NCBI GenBank assembly: GCA_937859105.1
Contig: CALMAD010000312.1
Span: 1-7,014 of the forward strand
DNA from: an uncultured Propionibacteriaceae bacterium
GTDB taxonomy: Bacteria; Actinomycetota; Actinomycetes; Propionibacteriales; Propionibacteriaceae
DNA length: 7,014 bases
Reading direction: 5' to 3'
The notes under the pieces are model-generated. The model saw nothing but the letters and a program-made list of their open reading frames with translations. It was not told the origin of the DNA and made no database searches. Both the position numbers and the translations under genes were made by a program. Below, one piece after another: positions 1 to 5,734 of this stretch (the first letter of the stretch is position 1; the number at the start of each line of letters is the position of its first letter).

Positions 1-253
1 GACCGCAAAATACGGAGCCACAAGTACGGCCGCCGAGGTCATCCATGACGTGGATCTGCAGGGGCGCAGCGCTTTGGTCACCGGTGCCAGCTCGGGAATC
101 GGCGTGGAGACTGCTCGTGCGCTGGCATCGGCGGGTGCCGAGGTGACCCTCGCGGTGCGCAATGTGGAGGCCGGAGCCAAAACCGCCGCCGCCATCGCCG
201 AAAGCCTGCCGAGGGGGGCGAACCAGTTGAAGGTCGTCCATCTGGATCTCGCC
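1..253 (+). pseudogene. Short-chain dehydrogenase/reductase (SDR), 5' fragment, truncated
   Basis: The frame is open from base 2. Base 1 is a G that can be the last base of an ATG lying mostly outside the window, so the gene probably starts there (M-T-A-K-Y-G-A-T-S-T...). The glycine-rich NAD(P)-binding motif TGASSGIG is at residues 28-35. The first two beta-alpha units of a Rossmann fold follow, as far as the beta-strand ending HLDLA (81-85), where SDRs have the Asp that contacts adenine. Convincing homology ends at about 253. Beyond that, the frame runs antisense through the monooxygenase and helicase genes to a stop at 713-715 and encodes nothing SDR-like. The Ser and YxxxK catalytic residues of this family (usually 250-320 aa) are absent, so the product cannot be a working reductase. 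A GTG at 50 would remove only a leader and is a less likely start. Codons GCA, AAA, ACA and AGT near the start are less GC-biased than in the neighbours. The SDR assignment is firm; the substrate is unknown. Confidence 0.8.
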
Positions 254-556
254 CAGTTCGCTCCAGCCGTCGCCGGGCGTCTCGACGCTGACGATCTGCG
301 GACGCCGCGCCGCATACTCGCCCTGGGTCGCCATCGCCTTCTTGAAGTGCTCGCTCTCGACGTGCGCCTTGCCGGCGGCGGCATCCGCGTAGGCCTCGGT
401 GCCGAGGTAGACGTTCGGGTCGTCGACGCTGCGCGCCCATTCGAACCAGAGGCAGCCCGGCTCGGCGCGGCAGGCCTGCGTGAACTCGCTGACCAACTGC
501 GGGAACTGGTCCGCGTACTGCGGCTTGACATGCCATTTCAGGATGATCGCGATCAT
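1..556 (-). CDS. ABM-fold (quinol monooxygenase/antibiotic biosynthesis type) protein with lost native 3' end
   Basis: ATG is at 556-554; an in-frame TGA at 571-569 rules out a longer start. The first 104 residues (bases 245-556) match the small dimeric ABM-domain proteins of the YgiN-like putative quinol monooxygenase group in length and pattern: MIAIILKWHVKP strand, a helix with FTQACRAEPGCLWFEW (25-40), the SVDDPN turn, EAYAD, and AHVESEHFKKAM (64-75). Relatives act on quinols or polyketide-like aromatics without cofactor; the substrate here is unknown. Such proteins normally stop a few residues after the W-S-x-x-G-E motif seen at 98-103. Here no stop follows, and the frame runs on antisense through the SDR fragment off the window edge, adding at least 80 unrelated residues. 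The native stop therefore seems to have been lost at the joint near 248-253. It starts 37 bases after the helicase stop with no visible terminator between, so it is probably co-transcribed. No strong Shine-Dalgarno is seen. The ABM assignment is confident; whether the tailed product folds is doubtful. Confidence 0.75.
   Translation of the reverse strand, partial: MIAIILKWHVKPQYADQFPQLVSEFTQACRAEPGCLWFEWARSVDDPNVYLGTEAYADAAAGKAHVESEHFKKAMATQGEYAARRPQIVSVETPGDGWSELGEIQMDDLQLVRPPRQAFGDGGGGFGSGLHIAHREGHLGTRRCQRTSSLHADSRAGTGDQSAAPLQIHVMDDLGGRTCGSVFCG
248..253. other. Chimeric joint between two convergent genes, with short shared sequence
   Basis: Bases 248-253 (CTCGCC) are read as Leu-Ala of the SDR DLA motif on the plus strand and as Gly-Glu of the terminal W-S-x-L-G-E motif of the monooxygenase on the minus strand. 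Left of this point the plus strand looks like an SDR. Right of it the minus strand looks like an ABM protein. Neither gene has a normal 3' end. The overlap is at least 6 bases and could extend to 9 if the neighbouring GAT belongs to both. This fits a microhomology-mediated deletion between convergent genes, or an assembly chimera. Confidence 0.6.
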
Positions 557-593
557 GCGCCCATCCCATCACGCCCCGGACGCCGCGCGCACC

Positions 594-3380
594 TCAGTCG
601 GCCTCGGGGGCCGCGTCCACCACCCCGCGCCGGAGGAGGTCGATCGCCTCGCGGGCGGTCGTCCGGACGACGCCGGGGCCGGCGGCGTCCGCGAGCTGCC
701 CCGCGAGGTCGATGACCTGCCGCGTCCACCGGACGAAGTCGCCGGCGGTCAGCTCGGACTCCTCCAGCACCTCGGCCAGCGACAGCCCGGACGCCCACGC
801 GAAGACCGGCTCGGCGAAGCCGATGTCGGGGTCGCGGTGCCGCTCGAGGCGCTGGTCGCGTTCGAGCAGGCCGACGTCGCGCCAGACCGTCCGCAGCGCG
901 GACTGGGCGATCTCGGTCGAGCGGTTCGGCATGCGCGCCGGACGCCGCGACTCCCCGCCGCGGCCCTCGTAGATCAGCGTCGAGATGACGGCGGCGAACT
1001 CGGGCGCGGTCAGCTCGTCGAACAGCCCGGCCCGGACGCACTCGGCCGCCACGAGGTCGAGCTCGCAGTAGATGCGGCTCAGGGTGCGTCCGGCGTCGGT
1101 GACCGTGTCTCCGCCCTCGGTGAGGTAGCCGAGCGACTCCAGCACCGTGCAGATGCGGTCGAACCGGACGGCGATCGTGTTCGTCCGCTTCTCCGACTGC
1201 CGGCGCAGCGCCTCGCTATCCCGCTCCAGCTTCAGCGCCTGCTCGGCGAACCGGGCGTGCGCCTCGCGGTCGGGGCAGTCGTGGCACGGGTGGGCGCGCA
1301 TCTGCTCGCGGAGCTGCTCGACCTGGGCGGCGATCTCGGCGTCCATGGGCGCCGGGCGGTAGCGGTCGGGGGACGCCTCCACCTCGGCCAGCCGCGACCG
1401 GAACGCGGCGAACAGGTTGCGGCGGGCGGCGGGCTCGCGCGGGTTGAAGTGCTTGGGGATCCGCATGCGTCCGGCGACGGGCGGCGGCGTCGGGAAGTCG
1501 TGGAGCGCCAGCCGCTTGAGCTGCTTCTCGTGGGTCATCAGCAGCGGGCGCGGCCCCTCGCGCAGGTTGCCGAGGCCGGGGTCGACGACGACCGCCCAGC
1601 CCTCGTGGCGTCCGGCGGGCACGTGGACGATGTCGCCGGGGTGCAGCCCCGTGAGCACGTCGAGGGTCTCCTGCCGGCGATCGGCCTTGCGGGAGCGGGC
1701 AGCGTCGGCCTCGAGGCGTCCGATCTGCTCGCGGAGGCCGGCGTACTCGCGGAAGTCGCCGCGATCGCAGGACGCCTTCGCCCATAGCTCCTCGGCGCGG
1801 CGCTCGTTGCGCGCGACGCCGCGGGCCAGCCCCACGACCGAGCGGTCGGACTGGTACTGGGCGAACGACTGCTCCAGCAGCGTCCGCGCGTGCTCGCGGC
1901 CCACCGTGCCGACCAGGTTGACGGCCATGTTGTAGGTCGGCGAGAACGACGAGCGCAGCGGGTACGTGCGCCGGGACGCCAGCCCCGCGACCTGCCGCGG
2001 ATCCATCGTGCGTTGCCACAGCACGATCGCGTGCCCCTCGACGTCGATGCCGCGGCGTCCGGCACGGCCGGTGAGCTGCGTGTACTCGCCCGGCGTGATG
2101 TCGGCATGGGTCTCGCCGTTGTACTTGACCAGCTTCTCCAGCACGACGCTCCGCGCGGGCATGTTGATGCCGAGCGCGAGCGTCTCGGTGGCGAAGACGA
2201 CCTTGACCAGCCCGCGGACGAACGCCTCCTCCACGCACTCCTTGAACGCCGGCAGCAGCCCGGCATGGTGGGCGGCGATGCCCCGCCGGAACGCCTCCAG
2301 GAACGACCGGTAGCCCAGCGCGTCGAGGTCGTCCGGACGCAGCACCGACCCGCAGTGCCGCTCCGCGATCTCGTCGAGTTGCGCCCGCTCGTGGCCCGTG
2401 GTGAGCCGCAGCCCCGACGTCATGAGCTGCCCGACGGCCGCGTCGCAGCCCTGACGGCTGAAGATGAAGTAGATCGCGGGCAGCAGGCCGGCGCGTTCGA
2501 GCAGCTCGATCGTCGCGTCCCGCCGGGGGATCAACTTCGGACGCCCCCGGTCGCCGTCCCGGCGTCCCGCGTTGCGCTCGATGCGGTCGCGGGCGCGCCG
2601 TCCGCGGGCGGCCCGCGAGTCGTCGCGGACGAACCTCGCCTCCTCCTTCGCCAGACGCAGCAGCTCGGGGTTCACATCGGCGGACGCCCCCGGCTGCGGC
2701 AGCGCGGTGGGGGCGGTCTCGGCGAACAGGTCGTACAGCCGGCGTCCGGCGACCACGTGCTGGTACAGCGGCACCGGACGCCGCTCTGAGACGACGATCG
2801 CCATCTCGCCGCGGACCTCGGCGAGCCAGTCGCCGAACTCCTCCGCGTTGGAGACGGTCGCCGACAGCGCGACCACCTGCACCGACTCGGCGAGGCCGAT
2901 GATGACCTCCTCCCACACGGCGCCGCGGAACCGGTCGGCGAGGTAGTGGACCTCGTCCATCACCACGAAGCCGAGGTTGCCGAGCGTGCGCGACCCGGCG
3001 TAGATCATGTTGCGCAGCACCTCGGTCGTCATGACGACGATCGGGGCCTCGCCGTTCAGGGACGTATCGCCCGTGAGCAGGCCGACCTGATCGGCCCCGT
3101 AACGGGCGACGAGGTCGTGGTACTTCTGGTTCGACAGCGCCTTGATCGGGGTCGTGTAGAACGCTTTCCGCCCTTGTCGCAGCGCCAGGAACACCGCGAA
3201 CTCCCCCGGCACCGTCTTGCCGGCACCCGTCGGCGCCGCCACCAGGACGCCCGACCCCGCCTCGATATGCGCACACGCCGCGACCTGGTATGAGTCGAGG
3301 GCGAAGTCGTAGCCGCGCGCGAATTCGTCGAACAGCGGGCCCGGACGCGGCGGCTCGGTCGTGGCGGTCTCGGTCTCCAC
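594..3380 (-). CDS. helY: HelY/Ski2-like superfamily 2 DEAD/DEAH-box RNA helicase
   Basis: This 928-residue ATP-dependent helicase belongs to the Ski2/Mtr4-like family and is close in length to mycobacterial HelY (about 900 aa). A role in RNA processing is expected from the family. Motifs in order: Q32, Walker A APTGAGKT (49-56), TTPIKALSNQK (76-86), motif II DEVH (142-145), SAT (173-175), YFIFSRQGCD (304-313), HHAGLLP (371-377), motif V TETLALGINMPA (398-409), motif VI QLTGRAGRRG (435-444). A linker with the Cys pair HPCHDC (697-702) and a DSHCT-type C-terminal domain (about 760-925) follow. All catalytic motifs are intact. I chose GTG 3380 because GGAG lies 6 bases upstream; GTG 3392 (932 aa) is possible but its G-run is only 1 base away. 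The frame stays open to 3968, but that part is translated repeat DNA. The upstream neighbour is the repeat-filled gap, and the monooxygenase follows 37 bases downstream. The tat-helY linkage matches mycobacteria. Confidence 0.95.
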   Translation of the reverse strand: METETATTEPPRPGPLFDEFARGYDFALDSYQVAACAHIEAGSGVLVAAPTGAGKTVPGEFAVFLALRQGRKAFYTTPIKALSNQKYHDLVARYGADQVGLLTGDTSLNGEAPIVVMTTEVLRNMIYAGSRTLGNLGFVVMDEVHYLADRFRGAVWEEVIIGLAESVQVVALSATVSNAEEFGDWLAEVRGEMAIVVSERRPVPLYQHVVAGRRLYDLFAETAPTALPQPGASADVNPELLRLAKEEARFVRDDSRAARGRRARDRIERNAGRRDGDRGRPKLIPRRDATIELLERAGLLPAIYFIFSRQGCDAAVGQLMTSGLRLTTGHERAQLDEIAERHCGSVLRPDDLDALGYRSFLEAFRRGIAAHHAGLLPAFKECVEEAFVRGLVKVVFATETLALGINMPARSVVLEKLVKYNGETHADITPGEYTQLTGRAGRRGIDVEGHAIVLWQRTMDPRQVAGLASRRTYPLRSSFSPTYNMAVNLVGTVGREHARTLLEQSFAQYQSDRSVVGLARGVARNERRAEELWAKASCDRGDFREYAGLREQIGRLEADAARSRKADRRQETLDVLTGLHPGDIVHVPAGRHEGWAVVVDPGLGNLREGPRPLLMTHEKQLKRLALHDFPTPPPVAGRMRIPKHFNPREPAARRNLFAAFRSRLAEVEASPDRYRPAPMDAEIAAQVEQLREQMRAHPCHDCPDREAHARFAEQALKLERDSEALRRQSEKRTNTIAVRFDRICTVLESLGYLTEGGDTVTDAGRTLSRIYCELDLVAAECVRAGLFDELTAPEFAAVISTLIYEGRGGESRRPARMPNRSTEIAQSALRTVWRDVGLLERDQRLERHRDPDIGFAEPVFAWASGLSLAEVLEESELTAGDFVRWTRQVIDLAGQLADAAGPGVVRTTAREAIDLLRRGVVDAAPEAD

Positions 3381-3420
3381 TGGCGTCTCCACACCCCCAA
3401 CGTACCGGCCCGCCCTGAGG

Positions 3421-3442
3421 CGTCCGGAATGCTCGCCGGACG
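3421..3442. promoter_or_regulatory. Perfect 7-bp inverted repeat upstream of the helicase
   Basis: CGTCCGG (3421-3427) and CCGGACG (3436-3442) are exact reverse complements separated by 8 bases. They lie 29 bases upstream of GTG 3392 and 41 upstream of GTG 3380. The site could be an operator or a hairpin in the helicase leader RNA. Its arms contain the GGCGTCCG/CGGACG word that recurs through the window, so chance is a real alternative. Confidence 0.35.
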
Positions 3443-3477
3443 AGGGTGTCTGGTACTCGGCCAGCACCCGACCCAGG

Positions 3478-3639
3478 CCCCGTGCGGACGCCCCGCGCCC
3501 CGTGCGGACGCCCCGTCCCCACGCCCCACGCGGACACCCCGCCGCGTGCCACGCGCCCCGGACGCGAACGGGTGCCCCGCTCCCCTCACGAAGACACCCC
3601 ACTCCGTGCCGATGCCTCGCACCCCGTGCGGACGCCCCG
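3478..3639. repeat. Cluster of 18-bp GC-rich direct repeats
   Basis: The motif CCCCGTGCGGACGCCCCG occurs perfectly three times, at 3478-3495, 3498-3515 (period 20) and 3622-3639. Degenerate copies lie at 3524-3541 (15 of 18 matches) and 3602-3619 (14 of 18). A further near-exact 22-bp direct repeat (3554-3575 and 3645-3666, one mismatch, period 91) links the cluster to the left end of the adjacent 68-bp element. Spacing is irregular and not a multiple of three, so this is neither a CRISPR array nor a coding repeat. The function is unknown. Confidence 0.75.
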
Positions 3640-3658
3640 CTCCCCGCCCCGCACGCGA

Positions 3659-3726
3659 ACGGGTGCGCACGCGATCCGGGGGTTGCCAGTGAGAACGGTG
3701 TCATGAGCGATCCAGTGCGCACTGGT
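3659..3726 (+). repeat. 68-bp dispersed element, copy A
   Basis: The left end ACGGGTGCGCA (3659-3669) and right end TGCGCACTGGT (3716-3726) are inverted repeats with 9 of 11 matches. The internal core CAGTGAGAACGGTGTCAT spans 3687-3704. It aligns to the reverse complement of copy B (3906-3972) at roughly three-quarters identity with one single-base gap. The right end contains a perfect 14-bp palindrome (3712-3725). It is most likely a small non-coding repeat of MITE or REP type; a pair of regulator sites is the alternative. No flanking target duplication was seen. Confidence 0.65.
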
Positions 3727-3905
3727 GTGCGAGGCGCGCCGGGGATGCCCCGCCGACGGCACGAGGCCCGCCCCGAGCTGGACCACCACCCCACGCGCCG
3801 GCGTCGCCCGGAGACTCGGCCGCGGCCGTCCTGCCGATCGGAGTCGGGGACCTGTCTCCCCACCTTCACCCCTCGGCCACGCGTGCCGAAGCTGCCGTGA
3901 CGCGC

Positions 3906-3972
3906 ACGGGTGCGCATCGGTTCCCCGATAACGCCGTTCTCACTGCGAGCCGTCGATCGAGTGCGCACCCGT
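3906..3972 (-). repeat. 67-bp dispersed element, copy B, inverted relative to copy A
   Basis: The ends ACGGGTGCGCA (3906-3916) and TGCGCACCCGT (3962-3972) are perfect 11-bp inverted repeats. On the minus strand the core reads CAGTGAGAACGGCGTTAT, differing from copy A at two positions, both C/T changes. It lies 59 bases past the stop of the Pr6Pr gene, so its arms could pair in that transcript and act as a processing or termination structure, although there is no T-run. With copy A it frames about 180 bases (3727-3905) in which I recognise nothing. Confidence 0.7.
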
Positions 3973-3985
3973 TTGCAGCGGCGGA

Positions 3986-4020
3986 GAGGAGACCAGCAGG
4001 AGCGGGGAGGAAACCGGCAG
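3986..4020 (+). repeat. Short purine-rich imperfect tandem repeat
   Basis: GAGGAGACCAGCAG (3986-3999) is repeated as GAGGAAACCGGCAG (4007-4020) with 12 of 14 matches and a period of 21. It lies between the Pr6Pr stop and copy B of the inverted-repeat element. The surrounding 45 bases are purine-rich on the plus strand and so pyrimidine-rich in the Pr6Pr transcript. No function is evident. Confidence 0.5.
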
Positions 4021-4031
4021 ACGGCGCGGCC

Positions 4032-4697
4032 TCACCTCCCCTGGACGCCGCGCTGCACCCGCGCGAGGAGGGCGTCCAGCAGCACGAACGCGGCGCCGAG
4101 CACGAGCCCGAACGCCAGGACGCCCCCGATGATGGCGAGCACGGTCGGGTACCCGTGGGCCGCGACGTTCGTGAAGCCGTACGGGTAGGTCCCGTCGATG
4201 GCACCCCTGACCAGCATGAACGCCACCCATACCAGCGGCACCACCAGCGCCCCGGGCACGTGACGCCAGGCGAGCCGGCCCCGCGGACCCCAGATCAGCC
4301 ACACCAACACCGTGACCACCGGCACGACGATGTGCTGCCACGGGTTCGTCACCAGCGACCAGCCCCGCAGGGTGATCGTCGGCGCGAGCACGACGGCGTA
4401 CACGATCGCGGTGATGGTGATCATGAGCAGCGCCGACAGCCGCAGGGCCCACGTCCAGAACGCGTCCGTCCGCGGACGCCGCGCCACCAGCGTCATCGCG
4501 ACCGCGCACATCACGTTCGACCAGAGCGTGAAGTAGCTGACGGCGTCCTCCAGGCGGCCGAGCGCTCCAGGCCAGCCGGGCGGACGGACGCCGTACAGGC
4601 CGGGCTCGGGGTCGAACCCCAGGCTTCCGTAGCCGTCGAGCAGTTCCAGCGTCAGGACGCCGGCCACGCCCAGCCACGCGATCGCCGCGTTCGCCAC
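4032..4697 (-). CDS. Pr6Pr family six-segment integral membrane protein
   Basis: This 221-residue, very hydrophobic protein has the features I associate with the Pr6Pr membrane family: SYFTLWSN (54-61), MITITAIVYAVVLAP (92-106), NPWQHIVVPVVTVLVWL (118-134), VAFMLVRGAIDGTYPYGF (158-175) and HGYPTVLAIIGGV (181-193). Segments fall near 2-20, 52-72, 84-106, 121-137, 147-165 and 184-210. The biochemical role of the family is unknown, so none is assigned. The start is uncertain. GTG 4697 is the only standard start open in this frame, but it has no Shine-Dalgarno and sits almost at the first membrane segment. ATG 4761, overlapping the end of the kinase gene, would give a normal polar, Arg-rich leader but lies in another frame; one base fewer in the G-run at 4732-4736 would join them. 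The stop is TGA at 4034-4032. It is probably the last gene of the tat unit. Confidence 0.8.
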   Translation of the reverse strand: MANAAIAWLGVAGVLTLELLDGYGSLGFDPEPGLYGVRPPGWPGALGRLEDAVSYFTLWSNVMCAVAMTLVARRPRTDAFWTWALRLSALLMITITAIVYAVVLAPTITLRGWSLVTNPWQHIVVPVVTVLVWLIWGPRGRLAWRHVPGALVVPLVWVAFMLVRGAIDGTYPYGFTNVAAHGYPTVLAIIGGVLAFGLVLGAAFVLLDALLARVQRGVQGR

Positions 4698-4744
4698 GAA
4701 GGCGGCGCGAGCGCCGCGGCGCAGGGGCGCCGGGGGAGTCGGGG

Positions 4745-5725
4745 CTACCCGGCTCCGACATGGGCGGACGCCGGCGCCGCGCGCCCGCGCGGCACGAAGA
4801 TCGTCACGGCGCCGGGCTCGGCGTGACAGGCGAGCGGGGGGCGTCCGAGGTTCTCGCCGTCGGCCATCGCGTACAGGCCGTCGCCGTCGACGAGCACCGA
4901 CGACGCCCGCAGGGTCTCGACGGCGGGGTGCGTCACGAAGCTGCCGGTGAACAGCCGCGGGAACAGCCGGAACAGCACTCCCCGGGGCACGGGGTGGACG
5001 ATCGTGACATCGAGGCGTCCGTCGTGGACGTCAGCGTCGGGGCAGATCCGGACGCCGCCGCCGAAGATCCCCGCGTTCGCCACGGCCACGAGCATCGCGT
5101 CGAGCTCCCGGGCGGTCCCGTCGATCTCGATCCGGTACCGCAGCGGATGGAACGACCGCAGTTCGGTGAACACGCTGTAGGCGTACGAGGGAGCCCCGAG
5201 GTCGACCGGCAGCCGGTTCGTGCGCCAGTTCACGCGCTCGTCGAACCCCGTCGACAGCACCGAACCCACCAGCCGTGACGGCTCCCCGTCGAGAATGTCG
5301 CCGCTCACCCGCATGAGGTCGATGCGCTCCGTGAGGCCCCCCGCGATCGCCTCGACGGCCGGGCCGACCTTCGTCGGCAGCCCGACGCCGCGGCAGAAGT
5401 CGTTGCCGGTGCCCGCCGGGATCACCCCGAGCGGCACCCACGTTCCCCCGCATGCGTTGTGCCCGATCGCGGCCATGCCGTCGCCGCCCATGACGGCGAG
5501 GGCGTCCCCGCGCCGGGCCGAACCCACGACGGACGCCGCGACACGCTGTGCGTGCGAGTAGTCGACGGTCCGGACGACGTCCACGAGCGTATGCGGCAGC
5601 GCCAGCGCCAGACGATCCCGGACGCCGGCCAGCAGCCGGCCCGCCCGGCCGCGGCCCGAACTGGGGTTCACGAGCAGCGTCAGTCGGCGCAGCCGCCCGG
5701 GGACGCCCCCCGGCCCGTCGTCCAC
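4745..5725 (-). CDS. Diacylglycerol/lipid kinase family protein (DAGK catalytic domain)
   Basis: This 326-residue cytoplasmic or membrane-associated kinase probably phosphorylates diacylglycerol or a related lipid with ATP. The N-terminal catalytic domain shows NPSSGRGRAG (20-29), the nucleotide-binding loop GGDGM (80-84; the family usually has Thr at the last position), PLGVIPAGTGNDFCRGVGLP (98-117, the hallmark of the family) and ERIDLMRV (133-140). The C-terminal beta-rich half has STGFDERVNWRTN (158-170), NAGIFGGGVRICPDA (217-231) and HDGRLDVTIV (234-243). Length is normal. The GTG start at 5725 is supported by GAGGGG (5736-5731), which overlaps the tatC stop and leaves 5 bases; the gap to tatC is 9 bases, so translation is likely coupled. 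Lipid kinase genes sit downstream of tatC in some other actinomycetes, which suggests an inherited operon. The exact lipid substrate, including sphingosine-like ones, cannot be read from sequence. Confidence 0.9.
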   Translation of the reverse strand: MDDGPGGVPGRLRRLTLLVNPSSGRGRAGRLLAGVRDRLALALPHTLVDVVRTVDYSHAQRVAASVVGSARRGDALAVMGGDGMAAIGHNACGGTWVPLGVIPAGTGNDFCRGVGLPTKVGPAVEAIAGGLTERIDLMRVSGDILDGEPSRLVGSVLSTGFDERVNWRTNRLPVDLGAPSYAYSVFTELRSFHPLRYRIEIDGTARELDAMLVAVANAGIFGGGVRICPDADVHDGRLDVTIVHPVPRGVLFRLFPRLFTGSFVTHPAVETLRASSVLVDGDGLYAMADGENLGRPPLACHAEPGAVTIFVPRGRAAPASAHVGAG

Positions 5726-5734
5726 GCGCGCCCC

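Larger units (their letters stand above)
3381..4031. other. Gene-free, repeat-rich spacer upstream of the helicase
   Basis: No convincing protein is seen here in any frame; the long open frames are by-products of very high GC. From the helicase outward the stretch holds a 7-bp inverted repeat (3421-3442), a cluster of 18-bp GC-rich repeats (3478-3639), a 68-bp element (3659-3726), about 180 bases with nothing recognised (3727-3905), an inverted second copy of the element (3906-3972), and a purine-rich tandem repeat (3986-4020). The helicase promoter must lie here unless it is read from the tat unit, but no clear -10/-35 pair could be picked. No tRNA, riboswitch or T-tailed terminator was recognised. 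Confidence 0.7.

Noticed and set aside
557..593. Promoter for the monooxygenase in the 37-base gap
   Set aside because: There is no -10/-35 pair and too little room. Co-transcription with the helicase is simpler.
480..1787. Long plus-strand open frame of 435 codons
   Set aside because: It is antisense to the monooxygenase and helicase, with low-complexity Arg/Gly/Ala content and no recognisable domain. It is a GC-driven shadow.
3478..3660. CRISPR array
   Set aside because: The repeats are 18 bp with 2-80 bp irregular spacers, degenerate, and no cas gene is nearby.
3361..3900. Pro/Arg-rich plus-strand open frame over the repeat cluster
   Set aside because: The repeat periods of 20, 24 and 26 bases are not multiples of three, there is no Shine-Dalgarno or domain, and it overlaps the helicase start on the other strand.
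3381..3968. N-terminal extension of the helicase frame up to an ATG at 3968
   Set aside because: The extension translates the GC-rich repeats and part of the inverted element (repeats of VRTGRG/ASARG type), and HelY proteins begin near the chosen GTG.
3906..3972. Rho-independent terminator of the tat-kinase-Pr6Pr unit
   Set aside because: The 11-bp arms are perfect but the loop is about 45 bases and no T-run follows on either strand. It is kept as a repeat, not called as a terminator.
3940..4761. 273-codon minus-strand frame starting at ATG 4761
   Set aside because: Most of it is out of frame with the Pr6Pr protein and looks like a shadow. Only its first codons may matter, as a displaced start of the Pr6Pr gene.
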